64,000 bases of DNA, taken from contig NZ_JAHVAH010000001.1 in assembly GCF_019264355.1 (NCBI RefSeq), forward strand, positions 2,092,001-2,156,000, written 5' to 3'. Positions 32,282 through 41,882 of this stretch are shown one piece after another. Origin of the DNA: Sphingomicrobium clamense (GTDB taxonomy: Bacteria > Pseudomonadota > Alphaproteobacteria > Sphingomonadales > Sphingomonadaceae). The notes beneath the pieces are model-generated. The model had not been told where the DNA came from. It did not search any database and saw only the letters and a program-made list of their open reading frames with translations. A program made the position numbers and the translations under genes. The number at the start of each line of letters is the position of its first letter. Within the stretch, counting starts at the first letter, position 1.

Positions 32282-33025
32282 CTACATCAAATGTCCGACG
32301 ACGTTGGTGACGTTATGCGCGATCAGCGGGATCAGGATACTTCCCGTACGCACGCGGATATACATGAGCAATGCGCCAAGGATGGCGACATAGGCGAAGA
32401 TGACCGGATCGAAGCTCAGCGCGCCGCCGCTCACGAAGAAACTATGCCCGACGGTAAAGAGCAAGGTGGCGAGGATCGCCGCCCAGCCGAACCGGGCCGG
32501 GTCGGCTTTTCGACGCTTGGGCACCACCGCCATCGTCAGCAAAAACAGGAGCAGCCCGCGGAAAAAGAGTTCCTCGTCGAGCCCCGGCAGGGTGGCCTGA
32601 TAGGCCAGCGCCTCGGCGCTATCCTTGGGCCCGTCCGCGGCAAGCAACTGCAGCACGACCATCAGCGCGACCATCGCGCCGGTCGCGATCAGCGACGGGA
32701 TCAGCGACCCTTCGCGCCGTATGAGCGTGAGGCCCGCATCGGCCCATTTCGCCCCGGCCACCTTGACCGCCACGGCCAGCATAACGAGCGATGCGACAAT
32801 CGCCGCCAGCTTGCCGCCCCAATTGAAATCGCGCCCTTCGTTGAGTGCGGCAAACGCTTCGAGCGTCGGCGCCTTCATCACCACGATCGTGTAGACCGTG
32901 TAGGCAAGGATCGCGCCGACCAGCCAGCCGACGCGGACGTCGACCCGCCGCGCCGCCGCGATGGCAATCAAGACGACGAGAACGGGTGCCCACCAAAGGC
33001 CCTGCATGATCAAGACATCGGTCAT
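32282..33025 (-). CDS. CPBP-family intramembrane metalloprotease
   Basis: 247-aa inner-membrane protein with about seven to eight hydrophobic segments. The CPBP (Abi/CAAX-protease) motifs are visible: DEELFFRG (the EE..R motif 1), FTVGHSFF (motif 2) and a final AHNVTN (motif 3), whose glutamates and histidines form the metal site in this family. Substrate unknown; the family includes prenyl-protein proteases and bacteriocin self-immunity proteins. It lies twelve bases upstream of adhC on the same strand and may be co-transcribed with it. Confidence 0.87.
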   Translation of the reverse strand: MTDVLIMQGLWWAPVLVVLIAIAAARRVDVRVGWLVGAILAYTVYTIVVMKAPTLEAFAALNEGRDFNWGGKLAAIVASLVMLAVAVKVAGAKWADAGLTLIRREGSLIPSLIATGAMVALMVVLQLLAADGPKDSAEALAYQATLPGLDEELFFRGLLLFLLTMAVVPKRRKADPARFGWAAILATLLFTVGHSFFVSGGALSFDPVIFAYVAILGALLMYIRVRTGSILIPLIAHNVTNVVGHLM

Positions 33026-33050
33026 GTCGTTCCCCTTTGTCCGCGCACGA

Positions 33051-34505
33051 TCAGGCTGTGACTGGCTTGTCCGACTTTTGCGTGGCGAGGCTCACCAGCC
33101 AGATCGCCAGCCATGCCGCGATAAAGCCGGGCACGATCTCGTAGATTACGCCGATGTCGAGCGCGATCCAGCCGATCACGACCGCCGCGCCGGTCACCAG
33201 CCCCGCGACGGCGCCCGCGCCGGTCATGCGCTGCCACGTGAGTGACAGGATAATCAGCGGCCCGAACGCCGCGCCGAAGCCTGCCCAGGCATTGGCGACG
33301 AGGCCCAGCACCTGGCTGTCCGGATCGGAGGCGATCGCGATCGCTGCCAGCGCCACCAGTGCGACGCACAGCCGCCCGACATTGACGCTCTCGCGCTCGC
33401 TCGCTTCCTTGCGGAAGAAGAGCTTGTAAAAGTCTTCGGTCAGCGACGAACTCGCGACCAGCAGCTGCGACGAAATGGTCGACATGATCGCCGCCAGCAG
33501 CGCCGCTAGCAGGAAGCCGGTGATAAGCGGGTGGAAGAGCAGATTGGCGAGCACGATGAAGATCGTCTCGGGGTCCTCGACCACGATACCGTTGCGCTCG
33601 GCAAAGGCGCGGCCGGCAATGCCGATCCCGATCGAGCCGAGCAGCGCCACGCCCATCCAGGTCATGCCGATATTGCGCGCCGTCTTCACCTTGGCGACCG
33701 TGTCGACCGCCATGAAGCGCACGATGATGTGCGGCTGCCCGAAATAGCCGAGCCCCCACGCCATCAGGCTGATGAAGCCGATCAATGTCAGCCCGTTGGT
33801 CATGTCGAGAAAGCCTTCGACCGGTACGTCGGCAAGCGATCCGCCGCCCTCGCCGCCCGGGCCGAACATGACGACCAGTGGCATGACGACGAGCGCCGTC
33901 ACCATGATCAGACCCTGCACGAAGTCCGTCAGGCTGACCGCGAGGAAGCCGCCGACCATCGTGTAGGCCAAAACCACCAGCGCGGTTATCCAGATGCCGG
34001 TCATATAGTCGCTCATGCCGAGCCCAGGCAGCAGGCCCGAGAATGCCGTCTCGAACAGCTTGCCGCCCCCGACCAATCCGGCGGCCGTATAGACCGCGAA
34101 GAAAATGACGATGATCAGCGCGCTGACGACACGCAGCGCCGTGGCTTTGCCCGGAAAGCGGTTGGCGAGATACTCGGGAATGGTCAGCGCGTTACCGAGT
34201 CTTTCGGTCTGTTCGCGCAGCCGCGGCGCCACCACGATCCAGTTGACCAGCGCGCCGAGGAAAAGCCCGGTCCCGATCCACGCCTCGACCAGACCCGCGG
34301 CATAGAGCGCGCCGGGCAGCCCCAAGAGCAGCCAGCCCGACATGTCAGAAGCGCCCGCGCTGAGTGCTGCTACGCTCGGCGGCAGATTGCGGCCCGCGAG
34401 CAGGTAGCCCTCGCTCGTGTCGGTCGATCGCCTCCAGGCCCAAAGGCCGATGCCGATCATCAGGATGAAGTAAAGGGCGAGCGAGATGAGAATGCCTGTT
34501 TCCAT
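33051..34505 (-). CDS. putP: sodium/proline symporter (PutP-type)
   Basis: 484-aa polytopic transporter of the sodium:solute symporter family, importing proline with Na+. About twelve to thirteen membrane helices can be traced. Diagnostic stretches are the GASDMSGWLLLGLPGALYAAGL region in TM2, VGGFLAVSLTDFVQG, FGQPHIIVRFMA and SSQLLVASSSLTEDFYK, all typical of PutP. It starts at ATG 34505, divergent from the PhoX-like gene across about 90 bp, and runs toward the CPBP gene. Confidence 0.92.
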   Translation of the reverse strand: METGILISLALYFILMIGIGLWAWRRSTDTSEGYLLAGRNLPPSVAALSAGASDMSGWLLLGLPGALYAAGLVEAWIGTGLFLGALVNWIVVAPRLREQTERLGNALTIPEYLANRFPGKATALRVVSALIIVIFFAVYTAAGLVGGGKLFETAFSGLLPGLGMSDYMTGIWITALVVLAYTMVGGFLAVSLTDFVQGLIMVTALVVMPLVVMFGPGGEGGGSLADVPVEGFLDMTNGLTLIGFISLMAWGLGYFGQPHIIVRFMAVDTVAKVKTARNIGMTWMGVALLGSIGIGIAGRAFAERNGIVVEDPETIFIVLANLLFHPLITGFLLAALLAAIMSTISSQLLVASSSLTEDFYKLFFRKEASERESVNVGRLCVALVALAAIAIASDPDSQVLGLVANAWAGFGAAFGPLIILSLTWQRMTGAGAVAGLVTGAAVVIGWIALDIGVIYEIVPGFIAAWLAIWLVSLATQKSDKPVTA

Positions 34506-34592
34506 GCGCGCGCACGCTATGGATCAACGGAGCCCGCGTAAACCGATAGTTGCCGCAACTGTGTTACTATTGCGATACAGTGGCGACATGCT

Positions 34593-35969
34593 ATGGTCGC
34601 AATCATGAAGATCACACGCAGAATGATGGTCGGAGGCACCGTCGGTGCCGCGGCTGCAGCCTATGGCGGGCTCGTCGCCTGGCAGAACCGCAATATCCCC
34701 AGCACCAACAAGGGGATGGCGCTCGTCGCCGATCCCGACGAGATCCTCGACCTGCCCGAGGGCTTTTCCTACCGCGTGGTCGCGCGCACCGGCTCGACCA
34801 TGTCCGACGGCCTGCTCCGCCCCGGCCGCCCCGACGGGATGGCCTGTTTTGCCTTCTCGGGTCGCGACAATGCGGTGATCCTGACGTCGAACCACGAGAT
34901 TCCGACCTGGGACGGGATCAGCGCATTCGGCAAAGACGATGCGCTGCGCTCAAAGTTCACTGGCAAATATTACGATACCCGCCCCGACACCGGCATGCCC
35001 TATCATGGCGGTGTCACCATCACCCACTACAACCTCGACACGGGCGAAGTGGAACGCGATTTTCTCGCGCTGGCGGGCACCAAGATCAATTGCGCGGGCG
35101 GCGCGACGCCTTGGGGCAGCTGGCTGAGCTGCGAAGAGACGACCGATGTCGGCAACGCACCGCACGGATTCGTGTTCGAGGTGCCTGCGCTAATCGACGG
35201 CCCGGTCGAGCCCGTGCCGCTGAAAGCCATGGGCCGCTTCCGCCACGAGGCGTGCGCCGTCGATCCGGCGAGCGGCATCGTCTACATGACCGAAGATGGC
35301 GGCGAGGACTGCTTCTATCGCTTTATCCCCAACGTGCCGGGCAGGCTGGCAGAAGGCGGCACCCTCCAGGCGCTCATGATCGAGGGCAAGCCTAGCGTCG
35401 ACACCAGCAACAATGACGAGCCGACCCTCATTGAGGGCAAGGAATATGCGGCCGGCTGGATCACGCTCGACGATGTCGAGGCGCCCGACGCCGACCTCGC
35501 CCAGCGCGCGATTGCGGCAGGCGCGGCGATGTTCAAGCGCGGCGAAGGCATGGCCTACGGACACAAGCCCGGCGGCGCGCAGGGCGAAATCTTCTTCAAT
35601 TGCACGTCGGGCGGGAAAGCGGGCGTCGGGCAGGTGTTCCGCTACACGCCGGGCGCGAGCAACGACGAAGGCACGCTCACCCTCTTCTTCGAAAGCCCGG
35701 GCGCAGGGACGATGGAATATTGCGACAATCTCGCCGTCGCGCCGTGGGGCGACCTGATCGTCTGCGAAGACGGCATTGGCGACCAGTATCTGCGCGGCAT
35801 CACCCCCGACGGCCGCATCTACGACCTCGCCCGCAACGCCCACGAAGACAGCAGCGAATTTTGCGGCGCCTGCTTCAGCCCCGACGGCAAGACCATGTTC
35901 GTCAACATCCAGGAACCGGGCATCACGCTGGCGATCACCGGACCGTGGGAGACGTTGCGGGTCGCCTAG
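34593..35969 (+). CDS. PhoX-like (DUF839) secreted phosphatase-family protein
   Basis: 458-aa exported protein of the PhoX/DUF839 family. The N-terminus ITRRMMVGG followed by a hydrophobic Ala-rich stretch is a twin-arginine signal. NCAGGATPWGSWLSCEE, FRHEACAVDPASGIVYMTEDGGEDCFYRF and CFSPDGKTMFVNIQEPG match the family beta-propeller, where Ca2+/Fe-dependent alkaline phosphatase activity is known in PhoX itself. At 458 aa it is shorter than classical PhoX, so phosphatase activity should not be taken for granted. ATG 34605 is an alternative start; neither has a strong ribosome site. Confidence 0.82.
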   Translation: MVAIMKITRRMMVGGTVGAAAAAYGGLVAWQNRNIPSTNKGMALVADPDEILDLPEGFSYRVVARTGSTMSDGLLRPGRPDGMACFAFSGRDNAVILTSNHEIPTWDGISAFGKDDALRSKFTGKYYDTRPDTGMPYHGGVTITHYNLDTGEVERDFLALAGTKINCAGGATPWGSWLSCEETTDVGNAPHGFVFEVPALIDGPVEPVPLKAMGRFRHEACAVDPASGIVYMTEDGGEDCFYRFIPNVPGRLAEGGTLQALMIEGKPSVDTSNNDEPTLIEGKEYAAGWITLDDVEAPDADLAQRAIAAGAAMFKRGEGMAYGHKPGGAQGEIFFNCTSGGKAGVGQVFRYTPGASNDEGTLTLFFESPGAGTMEYCDNLAVAPWGDLIVCEDGIGDQYLRGITPDGRIYDLARNAHEDSSEFCGACFSPDGKTMFVNIQEPGITLAITGPWETLRVA

Positions 35970-36014
35970 CCACGACGCTTGCGCCTCGCCCTCGCTTCCG
36001 CCATCGTTCCGGCC

Positions 36015-36785
36015 ATGGAAAAGGGACAGATGCTGGACGGACGTCACGCCGTCATCACCGGTGGGGGGAGCGGCATCGGCGCCGCCTGTGCCCGCCACCT
36101 CCACGCCGCCGGCTGCAAGGTCAGCCTGTTGGGTCGCCGGATCGAACCGCTCGAGGCGGTCGCCGCCGACACGGACGGCCAGGCGATCAGCTGCGACATT
36201 ACCGACCGCGACGCGATCGAGGCGGCCTATGCCAAGGCGCGCGAGGCGAACGGGCCGATCGACTATCTGATCGTCAATGCAGGGATCGCCGACTCTAGCC
36301 CGTTCCACAAGATGAAGCGCGAGGACTGGCATCGCATCATGTCGGTCAACCTCACCGGCGCGTTCGACTGCGCGCAGGCCGCGATCGGCGACCTGTTGTC
36401 GGGCGAGGATCGCCGCCTCATCTTCATCGCTTCGGTCGCTTCGCTGCGCGGCATTCCCTACGCGGCGCATTACGGCGCGTCGAAGCACGGCCTGCTCGGC
36501 CTCAGCCGCTCGTTGGCGCGCGAATATGCGCAGGCGTCGTTGACCGTGAACGCCATCTGCCCCGGCTATGTCGACACGCCGATGACCGACCAGTCGGTCG
36601 CGAGAATCCAGGAAAAAACCGGGCGGAGCGAGGATGAAGGCCGCGCCGCGATCGAGCAGATGAACGCCCACGGCCGCCTCGTCTCGCCCGACGGGATCGC
36701 GACGCAGGTGATGACCCTGTGCCTGCCGATCAGCCGCGACATCAACGGCGCGGCGCTGACCATCGACGGCGGCACGGACGCGTGA
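36015..36785 (+). CDS. short-chain dehydrogenase/reductase
   Basis: 256-aa NAD(P)-dependent SDR. The cofactor motif TGGGSGIG lies near the start, NAG in VNAGIAD follows, and the catalytic residues are Ser in FIASVAS and YxxxK in [15 protein letters not shown] and the final GAALTIDGG are typical of 3-hydroxyacyl-CoA dehydrogenase-like SDRs. I start at ATG 36015; ATG 36030, preceded by AAGGGA, is a close alternative. Its stop overlaps the GTG of the hydratase gene, so it opens the CoA-thioester operon and may oxidise a beta-hydroxyacyl-CoA intermediate. Confidence 0.88.
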   Translation: MEKGQMLDGRHAVITGGGSGIGAACARHLHAAGCKVSLLGRRIEPLEAVAADTDGQAISCDITDRDAIEAAYAKAREANGPIDYLIVNAGIADSSPFHKMKREDWHRIMSVNLTGAFDCAQAAIGDLLSGEDRRLIFIASVASLRGIPYAAHYGASKHGLLGLSRSLAREYAQASLTVNAICPGYVDTPMTDQSVARIQEKTGRSEDEGRAAIEQMNAHGRLVSPDGIATQVMTLCLPISRDINGAALTIDGGTDA

Positions 36786-37597
36786 GCCTCCACCCGCCCC
36801 ACTTCAAGCCCGACCATTTTCGCTGGGCCTACGACGGGGATACGGGCGTGGCGACCATCACGCTCGACCGGCCGGAGAAGAAGAACCCGCTGACCTTCGA
36901 CAGCTATGCGGAGCTGCGCGACACTTTCCGCGACCTCGTCGTCACGCCGGACGTCCGCGCCATTGTCATCACTGGGTCGGGCGGCAATTTCTGTTCGGGC
37001 GGCGATGTGTTCGAGATTATCGAGCCGCTGACCAAGATGGCGATGCCCGAACTGCTCGCCTTTACCCGCATGACCGGCGATCTCGTCCGGGCCATGCGCG
37101 CCTGTCCGCAGCCGATCGTGGCGGCGGTCGAAGGTGTCGCTGCGGGCGCGGGCGCGATCCTCGCCATGGCGAGCGACCTGCGCGTCGCAGCGCCCGATGC
37201 CAAGACCGCCTTCCTCTTCACCCGCGTCGGGTTGGCAGGCGCGGACATGGGCGCTTGCGCCGTTTTGCCACGTTTGATCGGCCACGGACGCGCCGCCGAC
37301 CTGCTCTACACTGGGCGCTCGATGGGCGCCGAGGAAGGGCGCGACTGGGGCTTCTACCAGCGCCTTTCCGACGATCCGCTCGCCGAAGCGACCGAGCTCG
37401 CCACCGACATCGCTACCGGGCCGGCCTTCGCGCACGCCATGACCAAGCGGCAGCTCGACATGGAGTTCGCCGTTCCCATCGACACCGCGCTCGAGATGGA
37501 GGCACAGGCGCAGGCGATCTGCATGCAGACCAACGACTTCACCCGCGCCTTCGAGGCCTTCGCCAACAAGCGCAAGCCGGAGTTCAAGGGTGACTGA
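36782..37597 (+). CDS. enoyl-CoA hydratase/isomerase family protein
   Basis: 271-aa crotonase-fold enzyme. It starts at GTG 36782, inside the SDR stop (GTGA). The core has [24 protein letters not shown], the oxyanion-hole strand [32 protein letters not shown] and the late [24 protein letters not shown]. In place of the catalytic Glu pair of true hydratases, the second region reads AGADMG, so the precise reaction (hydratase, isomerase or ring-cleaving hydrolase) is uncertain. It overlaps the acyl-CoA dehydrogenase gene by eight bases. Confidence 0.88.
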   Translation: MSLHPPHFKPDHFRWAYDGDTGVATITLDRPEKKNPLTFDSYAELRDTFRDLVVTPDVRAIVITGSGGNFCSGGDVFEIIEPLTKMAMPELLAFTRMTGDLVRAMRACPQPIVAAVEGVAAGAGAILAMASDLRVAAPDAKTAFLFTRVGLAGADMGACAVLPRLIGHGRAADLLYTGRSMGAEEGRDWGFYQRLSDDPLAEATELATDIATGPAFAHAMTKRQLDMEFAVPIDTALEMEAQAQAICMQTNDFTRAFEAFANKRKPEFKGD

Positions 37598-38741
37598 CTG
37601 GACCGACTGGCCCTTCTTCGATGATGAGCATCGCGCGCTCGAGGGCGAAGTGCGCGACTGGGCGCAGAAGAATCTCAGCCACGCGCATGGCAGCGACGTC
37701 GACGCCGAATGCCGCACCATTGTCGTGATGCTCGGCCGCGCGGGTTTTCTCGAACATACCGTCGCGCATAATGGCGACCTGCCCGACGTCCGCCGTCTCG
37801 CGATCATCCGCGCCGCGCTCGCCTACCAGGCGGGCCTGGCGGACTTCAGCTTTGCGATGCAGGGCCTCGGTTCGGGCGCGATCAGCCTGTTCGGAGGCGA
37901 CGAGATCAAGAAGATCTGGCTGCCCCGCGTCGGCAAGGGCGAGGCCATCGCCGCCTTCGCGCTGACCGAACCCGACACGGGCAGCGATGTCGCCGCCATC
38001 TCCACGACCGGAACCCGCGACACTGACGGCTATGTCATCAACGGCGCGAAAAGCTTCATTTCCAACGGCACGATCGCAGACGTCGTCACCCTCTTCGCCC
38101 GCACGGGTTCGCCCGAGGACGGCGCGCGCGGCCTTTCGGCCTTCGTCCTTCCCGTTTCCACCCCCGGCCTGACCGTCAGCCGCCGCATCAACACAATCGC
38201 CCCGCATCCGCTCGCCGAGCTCAGCCTCGAGAACGTCCGGGTCTCGGACGGCTGCCGGCTCGGTGAGGAAGGCGACGGCTTCAAGATCGCGATGCAGACT
38301 TTGAACCTCTTCCGGGTAACCGTCGGAGCAGCCGCGCTGGGTTTCGCCCGCCGCGCGCTCGACGAGGCCCTTGCCTTCTCACGCGAGCGCAATCTCGGCG
38401 GCGCGCCGCTCGCCGATCATCCCGTCACGCAGGCACGGCTTGCCGACATGGCGACTTCGCTCGATGCCAGTGCGCTCCTCATCGCCCGGGCCGCCTACGA
38501 GCAGGATATGCGGCCCGGCGAGGATCATCGCCGAGAGGCCGCGATGGCCAAGCTCCACGCCACCGAGGAAGCGCAGTCGATCATCGATGCAGCCGTCCAG
38601 CTCCACGGCGGTCGCGGCGTGGAAGTCGGCTCGAAGGTCGAGGAACTTTACCGCGAAATTCGTGCCCTACGCATTTACGAGGGCGCGAGCGAAGTGCAGC
38701 GCCAGGTGATCGGCAAGACGCTGGTCAAGGAGGGGCGATGA
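37590..38741 (+). CDS. acyl-CoA dehydrogenase family protein
   Basis: 383-aa FAD-dependent enzyme starting at GTG 37590 within the end of the hydratase gene. The family signatures [16 protein letters not shown] and [11 protein letters not shown] lie in the middle domain, and the C-terminal domain has [40 protein letters not shown], which contains the FAD-contacting region and catalytic Glu zone. It introduces or removes a double bond in a CoA-bound substrate. The stop overlaps the ATG of the RidA gene (ATGA). Confidence 0.9.
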   Translation: MTDWTDWPFFDDEHRALEGEVRDWAQKNLSHAHGSDVDAECRTIVVMLGRAGFLEHTVAHNGDLPDVRRLAIIRAALAYQAGLADFSFAMQGLGSGAISLFGGDEIKKIWLPRVGKGEAIAAFALTEPDTGSDVAAISTTGTRDTDGYVINGAKSFISNGTIADVVTLFARTGSPEDGARGLSAFVLPVSTPGLTVSRRINTIAPHPLAELSLENVRVSDGCRLGEEGDGFKIAMQTLNLFRVTVGAAALGFARRALDEALAFSRERNLGGAPLADHPVTQARLADMATSLDASALLIARAAYEQDMRPGEDHRREAAMAKLHATEEAQSIIDAAVQLHGGRGVEVGSKVEELYREIRALRIYEGASEVQRQVIGKTLVKEGR

Positions 38742-39136
38742 GCCGCGAGATTCTCCAGCCGCCCGGATGGCCGCGACCCAAGGGTTACGCCAACGGCATC
38801 GCCGCGACGGGTCGCCTGGTCTTTACGGCGGGTGTCGTCGGCTGGAACGAGCGCGAGGAGTTCGAGGCCGGAACGCTCACCGGCCAGTTCGAGCAGGTGC
38901 TTCATAACATTGTCGCCATTCTCGCCGAGGCCGACGCGAAGCCCGAGCACCTTGCCCGCATGACCGCCTACGTCACCGATCGCGACGAGTATCTGCGTGA
39001 GGCGCGCGACATTGGCGCGGCTTGGAAGCGGGTGCTGGGTCCCGTCTATCCGACGATGGCGCTGGTAGAGGTCAGCAGGCTGGTCGAGGACAAGGCGAAG
39101 ATCGAGATCGAGGCGACCGCGGTCGTACCTGAGTAG
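38738..39136 (+). CDS. RidA-family protein
   Basis: 132-aa Rid/YjgF-type protein. The conserved pattern includes GYANGIAATGRLVFTAGVVG, QFEQVLHNIVAILAEADAKPEHLARMTAYVTD and PTMALVEVSRLVEDKAKIEIEATAVVP; an Arg in the usual RidA position is not evident in the final motif as written, so imine-deaminase activity needs caution. In aminobenzoyl-CoA clusters the RidA member is thought to deaminate an enamine/imine ring product, which fits its place between the acyl-CoA dehydrogenase and the CoA ligase genes. Confidence 0.88.
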   Translation: MSREILQPPGWPRPKGYANGIAATGRLVFTAGVVGWNEREEFEAGTLTGQFEQVLHNIVAILAEADAKPEHLARMTAYVTDRDEYLREARDIGAAWKRVLGPVYPTMALVEVSRLVEDKAKIEIEATAVVPE

Positions 39137-39147
39137 GAGGGGGCTCC

Positions 39148-40758
39148 ATGACCCGCGACGATTTTGTCGAACGACACCTGCCGCCGGAAAGCGAGCAGCC
39201 CGAATTCCTGTTTACCCTGCCCGAGCTGCAATATCCCGAACGCCTGAATGCTGCCGAAGAGCTACTCAGGGGCGGCGCGGCTGATGCCGTTGCGGTCGTC
39301 AACGACATGGGCAGCTGGACTTACGCAGAGATCGACAATTTCTCCGGACGCATCGCCCGCTACCTGGTCGAGACATGCTGCATCGTGCCCGGCGAGCGCG
39401 TGCTGCTGCGCGGCCCCAATTGCTACACGCTGTTCGCTTGCTGGCTCGGTGTGCTCAAGGCGGGCGGGATCGTGGTGGCCACGATGCCCATCCTGCGCGC
39501 CGGCGAGATCGCGACCATCATCGACAAGGCCGAGATTGCGCATGCGTTGGTCGACAGCCGCTTCATCGGCGACTTCCGCGATGCCGAGGAGCAGACGCGT
39601 CACCTCTGTAGCGTCACCACCTATGACGGCGACCACGGGCAGGGAAATCTCGAAAACCGCACCGCCGACCTCGAACCTGCGCGGCCCGCCGACACGGGCC
39701 GCGACGATCCCGCGCTAATTGCCTTCACCAGCGGCACCACCGGCATTCCCAAGGGCTGCGTCCACTATCATCGCGACATCCTCGCCCCGTGCGACACGTT
39801 TGCGAAGCATCTGCTCGCTCCCGCACCCGGCCAGGTCTGGGCGACCAGCGCGCCGCTTGCCTTCACTTTCGGGTTGGGCATGACGCTGATGTTCCCCTTC
39901 CGCTTCGGCGCGACTGCCGCGACCTTCGAGAAGCCCGGCCCCGACCCACTGATGGACGCGATCACCGCCCATGGCGTGACGCACGTCGCGACTGCACCCA
40001 CCGCATACAAGGCGCTGCTCTCGCACCCCAAGCTCGACGAGGCATTGAAGACGCTCGATACCTGCGTGAGCGCGGGCGAGCATCTGCCTGAGGCGACGTG
40101 GCACGCTTGGCACGAGCGTACCGGTCTCGCGCTTGTCGACGGGATCGGCTCGACCGAGCTCATGCACATTTTCATCTCGGCAAGCGGGGACGACATCAAG
40201 GCGGGCAGCACCGGCAAGGCAGTGCCGGGCTACGAGGCCACCGTGCTCGACGAGAACGACCGGCCGATGGAGAAAGGCGAAGGCCGCCTCGCCATCAAGG
40301 GTCCGACCGGCTGCCGCTATCTCTCCGACCCGCGCCAGGCCGACTATGTCGTCGACGGTTGGAACGTCACCGGCGACACCTACGTCAAGGATGTCGAGGG
40401 CTATTTCTGGTACCGCGCCCGGTCCGACGACATGATCATCTCGAGCGGCTACAATATCGGCGCGCCCGAAGTCGAAAATGCGCTCCTGGCGCACGACGCC
40501 GTCGCCGAATGCGCGGTCATCGGCGTGCCGTGCGAGGAGCGCGGGCAGAAGGTAAAGGCCTTCATTGTCCCCGCCCCGGGCCACGAACCTTCGGACTCAC
40601 TGATCGATGAACTCAAAGGTTTCGTGAAAGAAAAGATTGCGCCCTACAAATATCCGCGGGAGATCGAATTTCGCGAAAGTCTGCCGAAAACCGCGACCGG
40701 AAAATTGCGCCGCATTGAACTGCGCTCCGGATCCGGATCCGGTCCGTCAGCAGTCTAA
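39148..40758 (+). CDS. 2-aminobenzoate-CoA ligase (AMP-binding)
   Basis: 536-aa ATP-dependent CoA ligase activating an aromatic acid, most likely anthranilate. The N-terminus LPPESEQPEFLFTLPELQYP and LNAAEELL closely resembles 2-aminobenzoate-CoA ligases I know. The adenylate-forming motifs are FTSGTTGIPKG, the GIGSTELMHIF motif near residue 331, YWVTGD-equivalent WNVTGDTYV, RSDDMIISSGYNIG and the C-terminal PKTATGKLRR with its catalytic lysine. It ends the five-gene operon and overlaps the converging regulator gene by four bases. Confidence 0.87.
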   Translation: MTRDDFVERHLPPESEQPEFLFTLPELQYPERLNAAEELLRGGAADAVAVVNDMGSWTYAEIDNFSGRIARYLVETCCIVPGERVLLRGPNCYTLFACWLGVLKAGGIVVATMPILRAGEIATIIDKAEIAHALVDSRFIGDFRDAEEQTRHLCSVTTYDGDHGQGNLENRTADLEPARPADTGRDDPALIAFTSGTTGIPKGCVHYHRDILAPCDTFAKHLLAPAPGQVWATSAPLAFTFGLGMTLMFPFRFGATAATFEKPGPDPLMDAITAHGVTHVATAPTAYKALLSHPKLDEALKTLDTCVSAGEHLPEATWHAWHERTGLALVDGIGSTELMHIFISASGDDIKAGSTGKAVPGYEATVLDENDRPMEKGEGRLAIKGPTGCRYLSDPRQADYVVDGWNVTGDTYVKDVEGYFWYRARSDDMIISSGYNIGAPEVENALLAHDAVAECAVIGVPCEERGQKVKAFIVPAPGHEPSDSLIDELKGFVKEKIAPYKYPREIEFRESLPKTATGKLRRIELRSGSGSGPSAV

Positions 40759-41516
40759 CCAAGCGCCCGCAGGTCGGAAAAGGCGACCAGGCGGTCATTG
40801 TGCGCCGGTGTTGGCGCGGCCTTTCCGAAGGGCCCGATCGTCTCCCTATAATAGGCTTCGAATTGCCCATAATGGGGCCCGGCCTCCGCCGCGAGGGCCT
40901 GACGTGAGAGAATGGTAATGCGGCCGCGACCGCAGGTGATCGCTCCCTTCGCGCGGAGCTTTGCGAGGGCATTGGTCACTGTCGGTCGATAAGCATTGCA
41001 GAGCTGGGCCAACAGCTCGTGCGTGATTTGCAATTCATCGCCTACGGTCCGGTCGTGACACATTAGCAGCCAACGCGCGACCTGCCCGACAATGTCGGCC
41101 TCGCGGGCAGCGACGACGGTCGAATAAACCTGCATCATGGAGGCGTACATCCAATGATTCAGGATCGACCGGCATTCCTCGCAATCGCCTATAACCCCAC
41201 GAAAGTCGTCGATCGCGATACGACGCGCCCGCACCTTATCGACCTGTGCCATCGCGGCGCCGGAGCAGGCGGAGACGCCGAGCAGGCCGGCAAACGGAAA
41301 GATGCTCTCGGGGCCGCCAATCCCCATGTCGACGAGATTGCCGCTCGGGCTACGGATCGCATGCGAGACCACGCCCTCTTCGATCGCGAAGACGAAATTT
41401 CCCTTGAGATCGTCGGCCGGCAGATACTCTCCCATGGAGAAAACAATTTCACTTCCGACATTCTCTAGCGCGCGTCGGGCGCGCTCGGGCATACTTGCCA
41501 GCAACCTGTTCATCAC
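40755..41516 (-). CDS. Crp/Fnr-family transcriptional regulator
   Basis: 253-aa regulator with an N-terminal cyclic-nucleotide-binding-like beta-roll (about residues 1-125) and a C-terminal winged helix (about 155-225) in which ITHELLAQLCNAYRPTVTNALAKLRAKGAI forms the helix-turn-helix. The Fnr iron-sulfur Cys set is absent; Cys residues cluster instead near 83 and 111-114 (CEECRS). It converges on the CoA ligase gene and faces away from the adhesin gene, so either could be a target. Effector unknown. Confidence 0.88.
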   Translation of the reverse strand: MMNRLLASMPERARRALENVGSEIVFSMGEYLPADDLKGNFVFAIEEGVVSHAIRSPSGNLVDMGIGGPESIFPFAGLLGVSACSGAAMAQVDKVRARRIAIDDFRGVIGDCEECRSILNHWMYASMMQVYSTVVAAREADIVGQVARWLLMCHDRTVGDELQITHELLAQLCNAYRPTVTNALAKLRAKGAITCGRGRITILSRQALAAEAGPHYGQFEAYYRETIGPFGKAAPTPAHNDRLVAFSDLRALG

Positions 41517-41781
41517 AACGCCACCTCACTGGAACAGCAGAACGACTCGGCCCGATTAATTTCCCATAGAACTTAATGTAAAGCAACATACACATGAGAC
41601 AGTTGAGTATTCTGGAATACAATCCGAAGTCAATCGCCATACATGTTGGAGTCCAGTGTAATACAGACAAAGGTTAGCTACCGTACATATTTGAATTTAT
41701 TTGTCTTTTTCACGTTTGATAAGTTGCGCTTCACCGTTTCGGTGGAATAGCTCCCTCACTATCATAGTATAGGAGAGTGCA
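41517..41781. other. AT-rich divergent promoter region
   Basis: 265 bp between the Crp-family gene and the adhesin locus, clearly richer in A/T than its surroundings (for example 41690-41725). It must contain the promoters of both divergent genes. I could not find a convincing Crp/Fnr-type palindrome by eye. Confidence 0.5.
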
Positions 41782-41882
41782 ATGACCCAGGTGAGCAACG
41801 AAGCATCCTTTCGTGTGAAGTCTACTGGACCTGTAAAGGCGTCATCCTTCTCTCATCGGCCGCGATCGTCGGGATCAACTTG
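41782..41882 (+). other. frameshifted signal-peptide leader of the adhesin
   Basis: ATG 41782 has a strong AGGAGAG ribosome site at 41771-41777, but its frame stops at 41881-41883. The hydrophobic core and SQAHAQA cleavage region of the signal peptide lie in the adhesin frame. Removing two bases from the TCTCTC tract at 41849-41854 would join the two frames and give a perfect leader ending KASSFSSAAIVG plus the downstream core. So the gene appears to be out of frame by a dinucleotide. Confidence 0.65.
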
